The notes: generated by a model from the sequence alone, not told the origin. Positions 30,867-39,270 are shown, counted from the first letter of the stretch. The stretch is DNA of 64,000 nt from Arthrobacter frigidicola (GCA_003602285.1 QZVU01000002.1:62001-126000); one strand, 5' to 3'. Numbers and translations: made by a program.

Positions 30867-31158
30867 TAGTCTTCCCTCCGTTGGGTGCGAGATGTGCTTC
30901 GATGCTAAAGGCGGCTAACGGGCCGTCCGGGGCCTTTTTTCTTCACCGCCCCGACGCCCGTCGAAGAAAAACCCTGCAATGACGCGGATCACAAAAAGAT
31001 CCTACGTACCTTATGTGATTAAGGTCACATAGACCGGTCTAGCCAAAAGGAGCCCTCCGGCGCAATTAGGCGGTACCGCAATTTGCCTGTAAAGTTGTTC
31101 AAGGCCAAACAGCCACCCGGCAGGACAAGCAGCGTCACCGCTGAACTGCCCGCCGGAT
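30867..31158. other. Intergenic control region between pckG and tRNA-Arg
   Basis: About 290 bases without a gene. It holds the CRP/GlxR-type palindrome at 31012-31031, a GGCCGTCCGGGGCC hairpin followed by TTTTTT near 30918-30941, and AT-rich bases between. It likely contains the leftward pckG promoter and the rightward tRNA promoter. Confidence 0.6.
31012..31031. promoter_or_regulatory. CRP/GlxR-type operator
   Basis: A near-perfect palindrome with TGTGA-N6-TCACA flanked by symmetric TA/TA bases. This is the consensus for CRP-family regulators including GlxR, the cAMP-responsive regulator of central carbon genes in actinobacteria. Its place between pckG and the tRNA suggests carbon-dependent control of gluconeogenesis. 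Confidence 0.75.
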
Positions 31159-31231
31159 GCGTGCGTAGCTCAACGGATAGAGCATCTGACTACGGATCAG
31201 AAGGTTGGGGGTTCGAATCCCTTCGCGCGCA
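31159..31231 (+). tRNA. tRNA-Arg (anticodon ACG)
   Basis: Acceptor GCGTGCG pairs with CGCGCGC (one GU). D stem GCTC/GAGC, anticodon stem TCTGA/TCAGA with loop CTACGGA (anticodon ACG), T loop TTCGAAT. CCA is not encoded. The ACG anticodon is normally converted to ICG by TadA, whose gene lies at 35198-35707. Confidence 0.95.
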
Positions 31232-31254
31232 CTGGAGAACCAAGAGTAAGACGC

Positions 31255-31285
31255 AAAAAGCCCCGGCTATTGGCCGGGGCTTTTT
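31255..31285 (+). terminator. tRNA-Arg terminator
   Basis: AAAAAGCCCCGGC and GCCGGGGCTTTTT around a short loop, 24 bases after the tRNA. Confidence 0.88.
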
Positions 31286-31379
31286 CGTGCCCGCAATGGC
31301 CCATCCCCCGCACCGTAATGTTCCGCCCGCTCCGGGCCGCTCCATTGCCTTGCCCACAAGCAGGTGCAAAGCTCTGCAC

Positions 31380-32798
31380 ATGAGCGAAGCGCAGGAAACC
31401 GATGTCATCGTAATTGGGGCCGGATCTTCGGGCGAGAACGTCGCCGGACGGGTGGTGGCCGCCGGGCTAAGCGCGGTGCTGGTGGAATCCGAGCTCGTGG
31501 GCGGGGAGTGTTCCTACTGGGCGTGCATGCCCTCCAAGGCGCTGCTGCGCTCCGGGACCGTCCTCAACCGTGCCCGCGAGGTCTCCGGGGCGAAGGAGGC
31601 CGTCACCGGAAAGCTTGACGCGCAGCAGGTCCTCGAACGGCGGACCCGCATGACCAACAACTGGGACGATACCTCGCAGGTGGACTGGGTCAACGGCGCC
31701 GGCATCACGCTGCTGCGGGGCTCGGCCCACGTCTCGGGTGAGCGCACTGTTGAGGTGCAGCTGGACGGCGAGACCACCAGTGTCACCGCCCGCCACGCCG
31801 TGGTCTTCGCCACCGGCTCGACGCCGAACGTCCCGCCCGTCGACGGCCTCGCCGGCCTCGACTACTGGGGAACCCGGGAAGCCACCTCCGCTAAGGAGGT
31901 GCCCGAGCGCCTCGTCGTCCTCGGCGGCGGCGTCTCCGGGGTGGAACTCGCGCAGGCGTACGCCCGGCTCGGCTCCCGGGTCACCGTGGTGGCCCGCCAC
32001 AAGCTCCTCAGCAACTACCCGCCGGAGGGGGTCAAACTCGTCGAGAAGGGCCTGCGCCGGGACAATGTCGAGATCCTGACCGATACCGCCACGGAGTCCG
32101 TGCGGCTCGACGACGACGGCCGTTTCGTCCTGACCCTTGCCGGCAACCGGCATGCGACCGGGGACAAGCTGCTCGTCTCCACCGGCAGGACGGCCAATAC
32201 GAGGGGCCTCGGGCTCGAGGAACTCGGGCTGGATCCGAAGACGCTGACCTTCGACCCCACCGGGCGGGCCGTGGACGGACCTCCATGGCTCTACGCGGTC
32301 GGGGACGCCGCCGGACAGGTGCTGCTCACCCACCAGGGCAAGTACGAGGCCCGGGTCACCGCAGACGCGATCGTCGCGCGGGCCGCGGGCACGCTGGGAG
32401 ACACCGCGGAGGAATGGAGCAAATACACCTCCACGGCCAACAAGTACGCCGTCCCCCAGGTCGTGTTCACCGATCCGGAGATCGCCATGGTGGGACGGAC
32501 CGCCGAGGCGGCGCAGGCTGACGGCCTCCGGGTGTCCGAGACCTCGCTGCCCATCACCGTCGCCGGCACCTCGATCCACTCCGACAAGTACACCGGCTGG
32601 GCGACGATGGTCGTCGATGAGGACCGCAAGGTGATCGTCGGCGTCGCCTTCACCGGCCCCGACGTGGCCGAACTGCTGCACTCGGCGACCATCGCCGTCG
32701 TCGGAGAAGTTCCCCTGGACCGGCTGTGGCATGCGGTGCCGCCGTATCCCACGGTCAGCGAGGTGTGGCTGCGGCTGCTTGAGAAGTACGGCCTGTAG
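31380..32798 (+). CDS. FAD-dependent pyridine nucleotide-disulfide oxidoreductase
   Basis: 472 residues from ATG 31380. FAD-binding DVIVIGAGSSGENVAGRVV at 8, redox-active GGECSYWACMPSKALLRSG near 39-57 with two Cys spaced as in class I enzymes, NAD-binding VVLGGGVSGVELAQAYARLG near 175, second FAD site LYAVGDAAGQVLLTHQGKYE near 304, and a C-terminal dimer region ending HAVPPYPTVSEVWLRLL. It is in the mercuric-reductase/lipoamide-dehydrogenase superfamily, but not a clear Lpd or mycothione reductase; the substrate is unknown. The longer upstream frame crosses the tRNA and is rejected. Confidence 0.88.
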   Translation: MSEAQETDVIVIGAGSSGENVAGRVVAAGLSAVLVESELVGGECSYWACMPSKALLRSGTVLNRAREVSGAKEAVTGKLDAQQVLERRTRMTNNWDDTSQVDWVNGAGITLLRGSAHVSGERTVEVQLDGETTSVTARHAVVFATGSTPNVPPVDGLAGLDYWGTREATSAKEVPERLVVLGGGVSGVELAQAYARLGSRVTVVARHKLLSNYPPEGVKLVEKGLRRDNVEILTDTATESVRLDDDGRFVLTLAGNRHATGDKLLVSTGRTANTRGLGLEELGLDPKTLTFDPTGRAVDGPPWLYAVGDAAGQVLLTHQGKYEARVTADAIVARAAGTLGDTAEEWSKYTSTANKYAVPQVVFTDPEIAMVGRTAEAAQADGLRVSETSLPITVAGTSIHSDKYTGWATMVVDEDRKVIVGVAFTGPDVAELLHSATIAVVGEVPLDRLWHAVPPYPTVSEVWLRLLEKYGL

Positions 32799-32801
32799 GA
32801 C

Positions 32802-33341
32802 CTACCGGCTGGTGGAGTGCGCCCGCCGGACCACGAAATCCGTCACGGCGGCGTCCCGCCCGTCGAGTTCGGCCCAGTCGCGGTCATGCTCGAGGACCGT
32901 CAGGCCCGCCGTGGGGTAGTGCGTCGCCATCTCCATCACGGCGTCCTCATTGGAATCGACCGAGGCAAGGCGCATCGCCAGGTCCTGTACGCCGGGCATG
33001 TGGGCCACCACGAGCAGGCTCGTCACGGTTGAAGGCACCGCGTTGATCAGGGCGAGGATCTCAACCGCCCGCGCCGCGTAGAGCCCCTCCTCGAGCTTGG
33101 GGGTCGGCCCCTTGTCTCCAAGCTCCTTGCTGACCCAGGTGCACGTCTGGCGGGCGCGCAGGGCCGTGGAGCACAGGATCAGGTCGGGGACGGCGTCGTT
33201 CTCCACCATCCAGCGTCCGGCCAGCGGCGCGTCGAGGTGCCCGCGCGAGCTGAGCGAACGCTCGTGGTCGGCCACTCCGGCCCCCCACTCCGCCTTTGCG
33301 TGGCGCAGCAGCATGAGGCGTTTCAGGTGATGGGATGCCAT
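32802..33341 (-). CDS. SixA-like phosphohistidine phosphatase
   Basis: 179 residues. LMLLRHAKAEWGAGVADHER near 10 is the RHG active site of the histidine phosphatase superfamily in its SixA form; PDLILCSTALRARQTC near 52 and SLLVVAHMPGVQDLAMRL near 108 supply the second Arg and the catalytic His. It dephosphorylates phosphohistidine proteins or small phosphoesters. It converges on the oxidoreductase with only 3 bases between stops. Confidence 0.88.
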   Translation of the reverse strand: MASHHLKRLMLLRHAKAEWGAGVADHERSLSSRGHLDAPLAGRWMVENDAVPDLILCSTALRARQTCTWVSKELGDKGPTPKLEEGLYAARAVEILALINAVPSTVTSLLVVAHMPGVQDLAMRLASVDSNEDAVMEMATHYPTAGLTVLEHDRDWAELDGRDAAVTDFVVRRAHSTSR

Positions 33342-33398
33342 ATGCCGAATCCTATCGGCCTCCCATGCCGGGAGGCCGGGTGCGGACTTCCGTCCCGC

Positions 33399-34220
33399 CT
33401 AGATGGAGTATTCGGGGGCGGCCCAGACGATGACCTCGGGGTGGTCGTAGAAACGGTAGCCCTGGCCGCGCACGGTGCGGACGGTGTTCGCGAGGCGTCC
33501 GAGCTTGGAGCGCAGCCGCCGGATGTGGACGTCGATCGTGCGCTCGTTGGGCACCTCGTCGGCGTTGCGCCACAGCCCGCTGAGCAGTTCCTCGCGGCAC
33601 ACCGTGCGCGCACCGTTCTCCACGAGGTAGTTGAGGAGTTCGAATTCCTTGAAGGTCAGGTTCAGGGCCTGCCCGTCGAGGTGCACCTCGCGGCGTGAAA
33701 GATCGATCAGCACGCCGGTGGGCCGGGGAGCCTGGGCGTGGGGGTGTATGCCGTGGTGGTCGGGGCGGGGGCGGCGGACGGTGGGGTCGCCGAGGGCCGC
33801 ACGGACGACGTCGATATCCGAACCCGGCGCGTCGGCCGGCGCAAGGGCCACGGCCGCATGGCTTTCCGCCGTGGGCACCAACGAACGGACGTAGGACCGC
33901 ACGTCCTGGGCGAGCCGGGAGAGGGTCGTGCCGTTGGCCGCGGCCGTCTCCTCGTCGAGTGCGACGTACAGGACGAATCCCCGCGCACTGGTGTCCCCGC
34001 TGACGGCCTGGGGCCCGGGAACGCCGTTGGGCGTGACGACGGGGGTCGGGGCGGTCATCGGGTGGGCCTCGGAACCGACGGCCTGGAGCGGTCGGTATGA
34101 CGGCGGGGCGGTGGATGCACCGGGGCCGTACGGGTAGCCCGAGCCGTACTGCGGCCTAGAGACGCCGCGGTTCTGCTGGGTGCGGAGGGAGATGTGGACG
34201 TAGCCCGAAGTTACTGACAT
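33399..34220 (-). CDS. Orphan winged-helix transcriptional regulator
   Basis: 273 residues. There is no receiver domain. Residues about 1-75 are disordered (Pro/Gly/Tyr-rich), about 80-130 form a small alpha/beta segment (ARGFVLYVALDEETAAANGT), and about 165-265 are an OmpR/PhoB-type winged helix (LNLTFKEFELLNYLVENGAR, RTIDVHIRRLRSKLGRLANT, VRTVRGQGYRFYD). Similar stand-alone winged-helix regulators occur in Arthrobacter relatives. A TGTTAC-N6-GTAACA palindrome upstream (34466-34483) is a candidate operator. Confidence 0.85.
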   Translation of the reverse strand: MSVTSGYVHISLRTQQNRGVSRPQYGSGYPYGPGASTAPPSYRPLQAVGSEAHPMTAPTPVVTPNGVPGPQAVSGDTSARGFVLYVALDEETAAANGTTLSRLAQDVRSYVRSLVPTAESHAAVALAPADAPGSDIDVVRAALGDPTVRRPRPDHHGIHPHAQAPRPTGVLIDLSRREVHLDGQALNLTFKEFELLNYLVENGARTVCREELLSGLWRNADEVPNERTIDVHIRRLRSKLGRLANTVRTVRGQGYRFYDHPEVIVWAAPEYSI

Positions 34221-34538
34221 GAAAACAACCTCAAAGTGGGTCGCCGTCGTGACGGCGCGAATGCCTGGGGGGAAGCCTGGCCCGGACGAAGCTGGGGTGG
34301 TGCCCGCCGTGGACCGGTGATGCAGAAACAGGTTGGGGTAGATCTGTTACGCGTGCATTCGACAACAGCGCGATCCCACAACGGACGAGGGTTCCGCAGC
34401 GGCAACTGCGGCTGCAGATGCTGTTGAGTTGGTGTTCACAGGAGAGATTATTGCACGTCACATTGTGTTACGCACAAGTAACAAAGGCTCTAATTCCGCG
34501 TAACGGCGCGGATCTAGGCCCATGCCGCGACCGGAATG
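34221..34538. other. Intergenic region upstream of the winged-helix gene
   Basis: About 318 bases, less GC-rich than its neighbours, with no gene. It has the perfect 18-base palindrome TGTTACGCACAAGTAACA at 34466-34483 and another TGTTACGCG half-site near 34346. The half-sites suggest control of the leftward regulator, possibly by itself. Confidence 0.55.
34466..34483. promoter_or_regulatory. Palindromic operator candidate
   Basis: TGTTAC and GTAACA are exact inverted arms separated by GCACAA. It lies about 245 bases upstream of the winged-helix start and past the 3' end of upp. Confidence 0.5.
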
Positions 34539-35174
34539 TTAGCCAACGACGCCGTACAGGCGGTCCCCGGCATCGCCCAAACCCGGGACAATATAGGACT
34601 TGTCATTGAGTTTCTCGTCTATCGAGGCAAGTACAATCGTGACATTTTTGTCCTCGAGTTCCTCCTTCAAAGCCGCGAGGCCTTCGGGGGCAGCGAGCAG
34701 GCAAATGCACGTGACGTCGGCGGCTCCGCGCTTGAAAAGGAACTTAATCGCCTCGCGCAGGGTCCCGCCGGTGGCGAGCATCGGATCGAGCACGAAGACC
34801 TGGCGTCCGGTGAGGTCGTCGGGCAGCCGCTCAGCGTAGGTGATCGCCTCGAGGGTCTCCTCATTGCGGGCCATGCCCAGGAAGCCGACCTCCGCCGTGG
34901 GCACAAGCCGGGTCATGCCTTCGAGCATGCCGAGCCCGGCGCGGAGGATGGGGACCACCAGCGGGGTCGGCTTGACCAGCCCGATGCCCACCGCCGTCTC
35001 GACGGGGGTCTCCACACGCACGGGCTCAACCCGCACCTCCCGGGTGGCCTCATAGGCGAGGAGGGTGACAAGTTCCTCGGTCAGCAGCCGGAAGACCGGC
35101 GACGACGTGTTCCGATCGCGGAGAACCGTGAGTTTGTGGGCGACAAGGGGATGGTCGACTACCAGTACGCGCAT
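34539..35174 (-). CDS. upp: Uracil phosphoribosyltransferase
   Basis: 211 residues. [40 protein letters not shown] near 74, the PRPP loop [20 protein letters not shown] near 126, and the uracil-binding end [20 protein letters not shown] are all diagnostic. It salvages uracil to UMP. The start is 24 bases from the divergent tadA, so they share a compact promoter region. Confidence 0.96.
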   Translation of the reverse strand: MRVLVVDHPLVAHKLTVLRDRNTSSPVFRLLTEELVTLLAYEATREVRVEPVRVETPVETAVGIGLVKPTPLVVPILRAGLGMLEGMTRLVPTAEVGFLGMARNEETLEAITYAERLPDDLTGRQVFVLDPMLATGGTLREAIKFLFKRGAADVTCICLLAAPEGLAALKEELEDKNVTIVLASIDEKLNDKSYIVPGLGDAGDRLYGVVG

Positions 35175-35197
35175 AGGTCAAAAGTACCATTGGGAGC

Positions 35198-35707
35198 ATG
35201 ACCCTCCCTTCGTCCAGTGCCGCCAACCATGCGCAGTGGATGGGCCTCGCCCTGGCCGCGGCAGGGCGGACGCTCCGGGCAGCCGACGCCGGCAGCGCCG
35301 ACGTGCCAATCGGCGCCGTCGTCATTGACCAGGACGGCAGCGTGATCGGCATTGGCTGGAACCAGCGCGAGGAACTTGGCGATCCGACCGCCCACGCGGA
35401 GGTCCAGGCGATCCGGCAGGCCGCCGGGGTGCTGGGAAGCTGGCGGCTTGAGGGCTGCACGCTGGTGGTGACCTTGGAGCCGTGTGCGATGTGCGCCGGG
35501 GCGTCGGTGCTCGCCCGGATTCCTCGCGTGGTCTTCGGCGCCTGGGATCCCAAGGCGGGCGCCTCCGGGTCGGTATTCGACGTGCTGCGCGAGCGGCGGC
35601 TGAATCACTGGACCGAGGTGTTCCCGGGGGTGCGCGAAGCCGAATGCGCTGCGTTGCTCAAGGACTTTTTTGCCGCCCACCGCACGGGTTCCGCCGGCGA
35701 ACGCTGA
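35198..35707 (+). CDS. tadA: tRNA adenosine(34) deaminase
   Basis: 169 residues. PTAHAEVQAIRQAAGVLGSW carries the zinc His and catalytic Glu (HAE), and VVTLEPCAMCAGASVLARIP the two zinc Cys (PCAMC). FGAWDPKAGASGSVFDVLRE matches TadA. It turns A34 into inosine in tRNA-Arg(ACG); that tRNA is at 31159-31231. ATG alternatives exist but the N-terminus from 35198 fits the family. Confidence 0.92.
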   Translation: MTLPSSSAANHAQWMGLALAAAGRTLRAADAGSADVPIGAVVIDQDGSVIGIGWNQREELGDPTAHAEVQAIRQAAGVLGSWRLEGCTLVVTLEPCAMCAGASVLARIPRVVFGAWDPKAGASGSVFDVLRERRLNHWTEVFPGVREAECAALLKDFFAAHRTGSAGER

Positions 35708-35767
35708 TGCCTAGGCTGGAAGACGAGCACAGAACTTCCAGTGCGCCCGCAAAGCGAAGGAGCATCG

Positions 35768-36253
35768 ATGGATACCCAGCAGGAAGGCATGCAGGAGCTG
35801 CGGAAGATCCTGGATAAGGCCGATATCGCCATCCTCACCACCACCAACGCGCAGGGGCAGCTGGTCAGCCGTCCCTTGGCGATCCACGGCAAGGACTTCG
35901 ACGGCGACCTGTGGTTCTTCACGGAGGACCCCTCGCCGAAGGCCGACGAGATCCGGGCCAATCCGCAGGTGAACGTGTCGGTCAGCACGGGGAAGGGCTA
36001 CCTCTCGATCGCCGGCACCGCCTCAATGACCCGGGACCAGGCGAAGATTGACGAACTGTGGGGGCCCTCCGTGTCGGCGTGGTTCGAGAACGGCAGGGAC
36101 GATCCCGCCGTCGCCCTGATAAAGGTCGACGCCGACACCGCCGAGTACTGGTCGATGGACGCCCCGCGGGTTGTTTCGGCGGTCAAGATGGTCAAGGGAC
36201 TTGTCACGGGAACCAAGCCGGACTCCGGGAAGAACGAGGTCATCGACCTCTGA
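35768..36253 (+). CDS. PPOX-fold general stress protein 26-like
   Basis: 161 residues from ATG 35768 after AAGGAG. ADIAILTTTNAQGQLVSRPL, DGDLWFFTEDPSPKADEIRA and GYLSIAGTASMTRDQAKIDEL match the pyridoxamine-phosphate-oxidase-like stress proteins that bind FMN or F420. The C-terminus has VDADTAEYWSMDAPRV, also conserved there. Enzymatic activity is unproven for this subfamily. Confidence 0.9.
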   Translation: MDTQQEGMQELRKILDKADIAILTTTNAQGQLVSRPLAIHGKDFDGDLWFFTEDPSPKADEIRANPQVNVSVSTGKGYLSIAGTASMTRDQAKIDELWGPSVSAWFENGRDDPAVALIKVDADTAEYWSMDAPRVVSAVKMVKGLVTGTKPDSGKNEVIDL

Positions 36254-36327
36254 CTCGCCCGGCTCCGCGGGCTGTGCGGCGTCCTGTTTTGGGTTCGAGC
36301 CCCTCAACCCGGTAAAGTAGCGGCGTT

Positions 36328-36417
36328 GGTGACGTGTCCGAGCGGCCGAAGGTGCAACACTCGAAATGTTGTTTGGTGTAAAAGCCAACGTGGGTTCAAA
36401 TCCCACCGTCACCGCCA
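36328..36417 (+). tRNA. tRNA-Ser (anticodon CGA)
   Basis: Acceptor GGTGACG/CGTCACC, anticodon stem CAACA/TGTTG with loop CTCGAAA (anticodon CGA), a long variable arm, T loop TTCAAAT, discriminator G and encoded CCA (36415-36417). Its last 25 bases before CA are repeated at 40849-40873, marking an integration event. Confidence 0.95.
36391..36415 (+). repeat. Island attL (25-bp direct repeat, inside tRNA-Ser)
   Basis: T-loop-to-discriminator segment of tRNA-Ser(CGA), identical over 25 bases to 40849-40873; the flanks differ (AACG/CACTG here, GAAA/TATTA there). Confidence 0.85.
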
Positions 36418-36420
36418 CTG

Positions 36421-36446
36421 AAAACCCCCGGGAAACCGGGGGTTTT
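36421..36446 (+). terminator. Island-borne tRNA terminator
   Basis: AAAACCCCCGG and CCGGGGGTTTT form a hairpin 4 bases after the tRNA CCA, supplied by the island and replacing the chromosomal one displaced to 40881. Confidence 0.82.
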
Positions 36447-36465
36447 CTGCATTCTCGGGATCTTG

Positions 36466-36486
36466 GTGGTGCATTCTTGGTGCAGG
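36466..36486 (+). repeat. Subterminal repeat, left copy
   Basis: GTGGTGCATTCTTGGTGCAGG, written over two halves GTGGTGCATT and CTTGGTGCAGG, resembles 40727-40746 in the same orientation with one indel and one substitution. Possible integrase arm-type site. Confidence 0.5.
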
Positions 36487-36595
36487 TTTCGAAGAATCAC
36501 AGCCACTTCGAGGTGCTACCGCACGCGCTGTGGTGCCTGATGGTCTCGATGGCAGTGGCATTCACCGGCACTTCAGCCAATCACGACGGGGCAGA

Positions 36596-37210
36596 TCAGG
36601 GATTTTGTTCGGCGAGGTTCTCGGTCTCTTGGAGGAAACGGCCCTGCCGGCGGAACTCGCGCACGGTGAGGAACAAGGTCGTCAGCAGCAGAGTGCCTCC
36701 GATGGCCATGAACCACCATTGGTCCGTGGTGGAGAGGAGGGACAGGAAGGACGGCGTGATCAGCAGGTTGGTAGCGGTCTGCTTCCTCACCTGTACGGCG
36801 GCGGCCCGCACCACGGTCAGGTGTTCCAGGTCAGCGGGCTCTTTGCCGGTGATCTGGCGCCTCACCGAGGCGTGGTCTGCCCTGTTGAGCGCGATCATCG
36901 CGTCCGCTGTGCCTAGATCTACCCGGGGTTTGAGCCGTTTGGCGTTGTAGACCAACCCGCCAATCATGCAACCGGTGGCCATCAGGAGCACGCCGATCCG
37001 AAGGTGCTCAAGCCAGGAAACCTGTCCGCGCCACAGCAGGTAGGAACCCCCGGTTCCTAGGGCGAGGAGGAGCAGTGCAAGTGCGGGAAAATAACGAGTG
37101 TAGTAGATCCGGACCGCTTCACCCATGCCGTTGTCCTTGACGCCGGCCGCCCACCGCTCCGCCGTTACCCAGCGGCTGGGTGGTTCCCCGCTCGTGCCTG
37201 TGCCCGCCAC
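36596..37210 (-). CDS. Island membrane protein (about 4 TM)
   Basis: 204 residues from GTG 37210. Hydrophobic spans are at about 40-60 (FPALALLLLALGTGGSYLL), 70-88 (HLRIGVLLMATGCMIGGLVY), 150-165 and 170-185, with a cytoplasmic-type segment between the pairs (RADHASVRRQITGKEPADL). No family is recognised and the start is uncertain. It lies nearest the tRNA end of the island and transcribes toward it. Confidence 0.65.
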   Translation of the reverse strand: MAGTGTSGEPPSRWVTAERWAAGVKDNGMGEAVRIYYTRYFPALALLLLALGTGGSYLLWRGQVSWLEHLRIGVLLMATGCMIGGLVYNAKRLKPRVDLGTADAMIALNRADHASVRRQITGKEPADLEHLTVVRAAAVQVRKQTATNLLITPSFLSLLSTTDQWWFMAIGGTLLLTTLFLTVREFRRQGRFLQETENLAEQNP

Positions 37211-37509
37211 TTATCCCCCTGATTCAGTGCCATTGCTGGCGCCCAGTCTGGCACGGGTTGGCCCCTCAGGCGTGGCGCAGGATGAACTCGAGCTGCTTTC
37301 GGGGTGATTACTGCCCGTGGAAGCTGGGGCGTTGCTCGGCTTGGTCAGGAATTCCCGCTGGGTGATCAGCAGCGCGCGGAGGGGGCGGAGGAGTTCGCCG
37401 AGGGATGTTTGCCCTTCCGCATGCCACCTACCCACGGCAGGTGCCACCACCTACGCCGTAGAGAAGTGCACGATGTTTGCAGCAGCCCCTTGGAACGGGC
37501 ACCGCGCGG
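37211..37509 (-). other. Weak coding or decayed stretch
   Basis: A 79-codon leftward frame (37211-37450) includes GQTSLGELLRPLRALLITQR, which has coding-like amphipathicity, but it lacks a good ribosome site and has a low-complexity Ser tail. It is either a hypothetical gene or a fragment. Confidence 0.35.
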
Positions 37510-38379
37510 TCATCGGAATGAGGCACGAATCTCCTCAATGGCCAGCTCCGGGCTTTGCAGGTGGGCGTAGTGTCCCACCTCAGGAAGAATACGGATGTTC
37601 GCGTTAATCCTTTGCGCGAACTCGATCCCCATTTCCTTCTTGATGAAGTTGTCCTTCTCGCCCCAGACGACTTTCACGGGCGTTTTGAGCCTGTCGATGT
37701 TCGCCTCAAGAAAATCTTCATCTCGCGTGAAATGGGAGTAGTAGTGGTAGAAGGCGTCAGGCGGTGTCATTCCGCCATGGCTCCATGTGCGGGAGACGTC
37801 ATCCTTGAACTCAGCCGAAGCGTCAAACTGCGCTTCTTGGGGAATACCTCCCTTCAAGGAGGTGTCGAGAAGCTCCGCATTGGTCCTGCTTTTGAAGCCG
37901 GCGAGCGTCGCACTTGCTGAGGGCTCCGACTTCAGACTTTGCAATCCGTCGAGCATGTACTGAGGCCTGTTGAACGGCGCGAAATCACCAACAATGATGG
38001 TCCTGGCGATCTGCGGATCGTCGAGAGCTGCTAGCAGGGCCGGGAGAGCTCCGATATCGGTCGCATAGATGGTGAGCGTCGACGTCGCGATGTTCGCCTT
38101 CTTGATGTAGTCCTGCAGAACACGCGCATAATCTCTGGGCGAGTACGAAAACTTGTCGACCGGGGGCCGCGATGAAAGACCATAGCCTGGCCAGTCGATG
38201 GCATGGACTTCGTAGTCCGTGGACAACGCCAGGGACATGTCTTTCCAGGCATACAGCGTCTCCGGAAATCCATGCAGGAGAAGCACAGTTCCCTTTGGCG
38301 TGGTGGTCGGCGCCACCATCCTTCTGAGCGTGATGTCTGGATCGACCTGGACGTACCCGAGTTCGAGTTTGTGATCCAT
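37510..38379 (-). CDS. Alpha/beta hydrolase, dehalogenase/epoxide-hydrolase type
   Basis: 289 residues. Oxyanion loop GTVLLLHGFPETLYAWKDMS near 29, nucleophile elbow LTIYATDIGALPALLAALDD near 103 with Asp as the nucleophile, acid VVWGEKDNFIKKE near 239, and His in ILPEVGHYAHLQSPELAIEE near 265. An Asp nucleophile points to haloalkane dehalogenase or epoxide hydrolase chemistry rather than a Ser esterase. It shares the island with a TetR-MFS pair, suggesting a small detoxification module. Confidence 0.85.
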   Translation of the reverse strand: MDHKLELGYVQVDPDITLRRMVAPTTTPKGTVLLLHGFPETLYAWKDMSLALSTDYEVHAIDWPGYGLSSRPPVDKFSYSPRDYARVLQDYIKKANIATSTLTIYATDIGALPALLAALDDPQIARTIIVGDFAPFNRPQYMLDGLQSLKSEPSASATLAGFKSRTNAELLDTSLKGGIPQEAQFDASAEFKDDVSRTWSHGGMTPPDAFYHYYSHFTRDEDFLEANIDRLKTPVKVVWGEKDNFIKKEMGIEFAQRINANIRILPEVGHYAHLQSPELAIEEIRASFR

Positions 38380-38598
38380 TGCTTCAGTTCCTAACTTAGT
38401 TGAGGGTTTAGTAGTGCATGTTTGAGCTCAAGGTTTGGGCTCAGAACATTGGCGGTGTCCCACCCGCTCGACGGCGGGAGTTCTGTGCTTTTGTGGGTCA
38501 CCCCTGCCAGCGACACACTCGTAACCGAGTCTGCTCCAAACCTATTTCCGGAGGTTCTTATGCCGGTCGTTTCCCAGCCGGCTGGACGGGCGTAGGCC
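38380..38598. other. Island intergenic stretch
   Basis: About 220 bases between two leftward genes with no ribosome site or complete gene. A leftward frame through it (PPEAYARPAGWETTGIRTSG) has coding-like composition and may be a remnant. Confidence 0.4.
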
Positions 38599-39171
38599 TC
38601 AGGTGGTCCTAGGTGAGCTATTGAGGACCATGGAGGCGAGTTCTTTGGCGAGGCGGACCGCGTCCGGGTGGGTGTCCAGATGGGAGTTGGCGACGGCCCC
38701 GTCGTAAAGCAGCCCGAGGCGGGCCGCCACATCGGCAGCGTCAGTGAATCCTGCTTCTTTGCCCAGGACCAGAAAAGTATCGGCGAGCCAGTCTCGGAAA
38801 GTACGGAGGGCTTTGGCTTCTACGCTGCCAGGGAGGGCTTCGGCGTTTGCGTTGGCGAAGGCGCAACCCCGGTAACCCGGGGCAGCAACCGCTTCGTTCA
38901 GGGCGTCGAAGATTGCCAGCAGTTTTTCGATCGGATCTTTCAGGCCTTGCTGGTGCCGGGCGATCCGGTCGCGTCGCCGCTGATCCCTGCCTTCAAGGTA
39001 GGCGGCCACCAAGTCGTCCTTGCCCGAGAAGTTGTAAAAAAGCGAGCCTTTGGCAACCCCCGCCTCTTCGATCACTTTGTCGATCCCGACCGTGTGGACG
39101 CCCTCGGCGTAGAACAAACGGTCAGCAGCCTCGAGGAGGCGCTGCCGTGCAGACGGACGCGTTGAAACCAT
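38599..39171 (-). CDS. TetR-family repressor
   Basis: 190 residues. ARQRLLEAADRLFYAEGVHT and IDKVIEEAGVAKGSLFYNFS form the TetR HTH; the C-terminal domain has AAPGYRGCAFANANAEALPG, a ligand-domain feature of the AcrR/YxaF subgroup. It is divergent from the MFS gene, with three palindromic operators (39186-39255) between them, so it likely represses both. Confidence 0.9.
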   Translation of the reverse strand: MVSTRPSARQRLLEAADRLFYAEGVHTVGIDKVIEEAGVAKGSLFYNFSGKDDLVAAYLEGRDQRRRDRIARHQQGLKDPIEKLLAIFDALNEAVAAPGYRGCAFANANAEALPGSVEAKALRTFRDWLADTFLVLGKEAGFTDAADVAARLGLLYDGAVANSHLDTHPDAVRLAKELASMVLNSSPRTT

Positions 39172-39185
39172 GCACCAACACTATC

Positions 39186-39255
39186 AGACAGATCTGTCTA
39201 AAAATAGGTTGACTTTGCTAGACCGATCTGTCTAACGTGTTAGACCGATCTGTCC
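39186..39255. promoter_or_regulatory. Three tandem TetR operators and MFS promoter
   Basis: AGACAGATCTGTCT (39186-39199, perfect palindrome), AGACCGATCTGTCT (39220-39233) and AGACCGATCTGTCC (39242-39255). The second lies between TTGACT (39209-39214) and a TAACGT -10 (39233-39238), so bound repressor would block the MFS promoter; the third lies near the ribosome site. Confidence 0.85.
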
Positions 39256-39270
39256 AAGGAGAATCCCGCG

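Noticed and set aside
31083-31379. N-terminal extension of the oxidoreductase
   Set aside because: It runs through the tRNA-Arg gene and its terminator; the ATG at 31380 gives the normal FAD-binding start.
31467-32732. 421-codon leftward frame over the oxidoreductase
   Set aside because: Shadow of the rightward gene with clear FAD, NAD and redox-Cys motifs.
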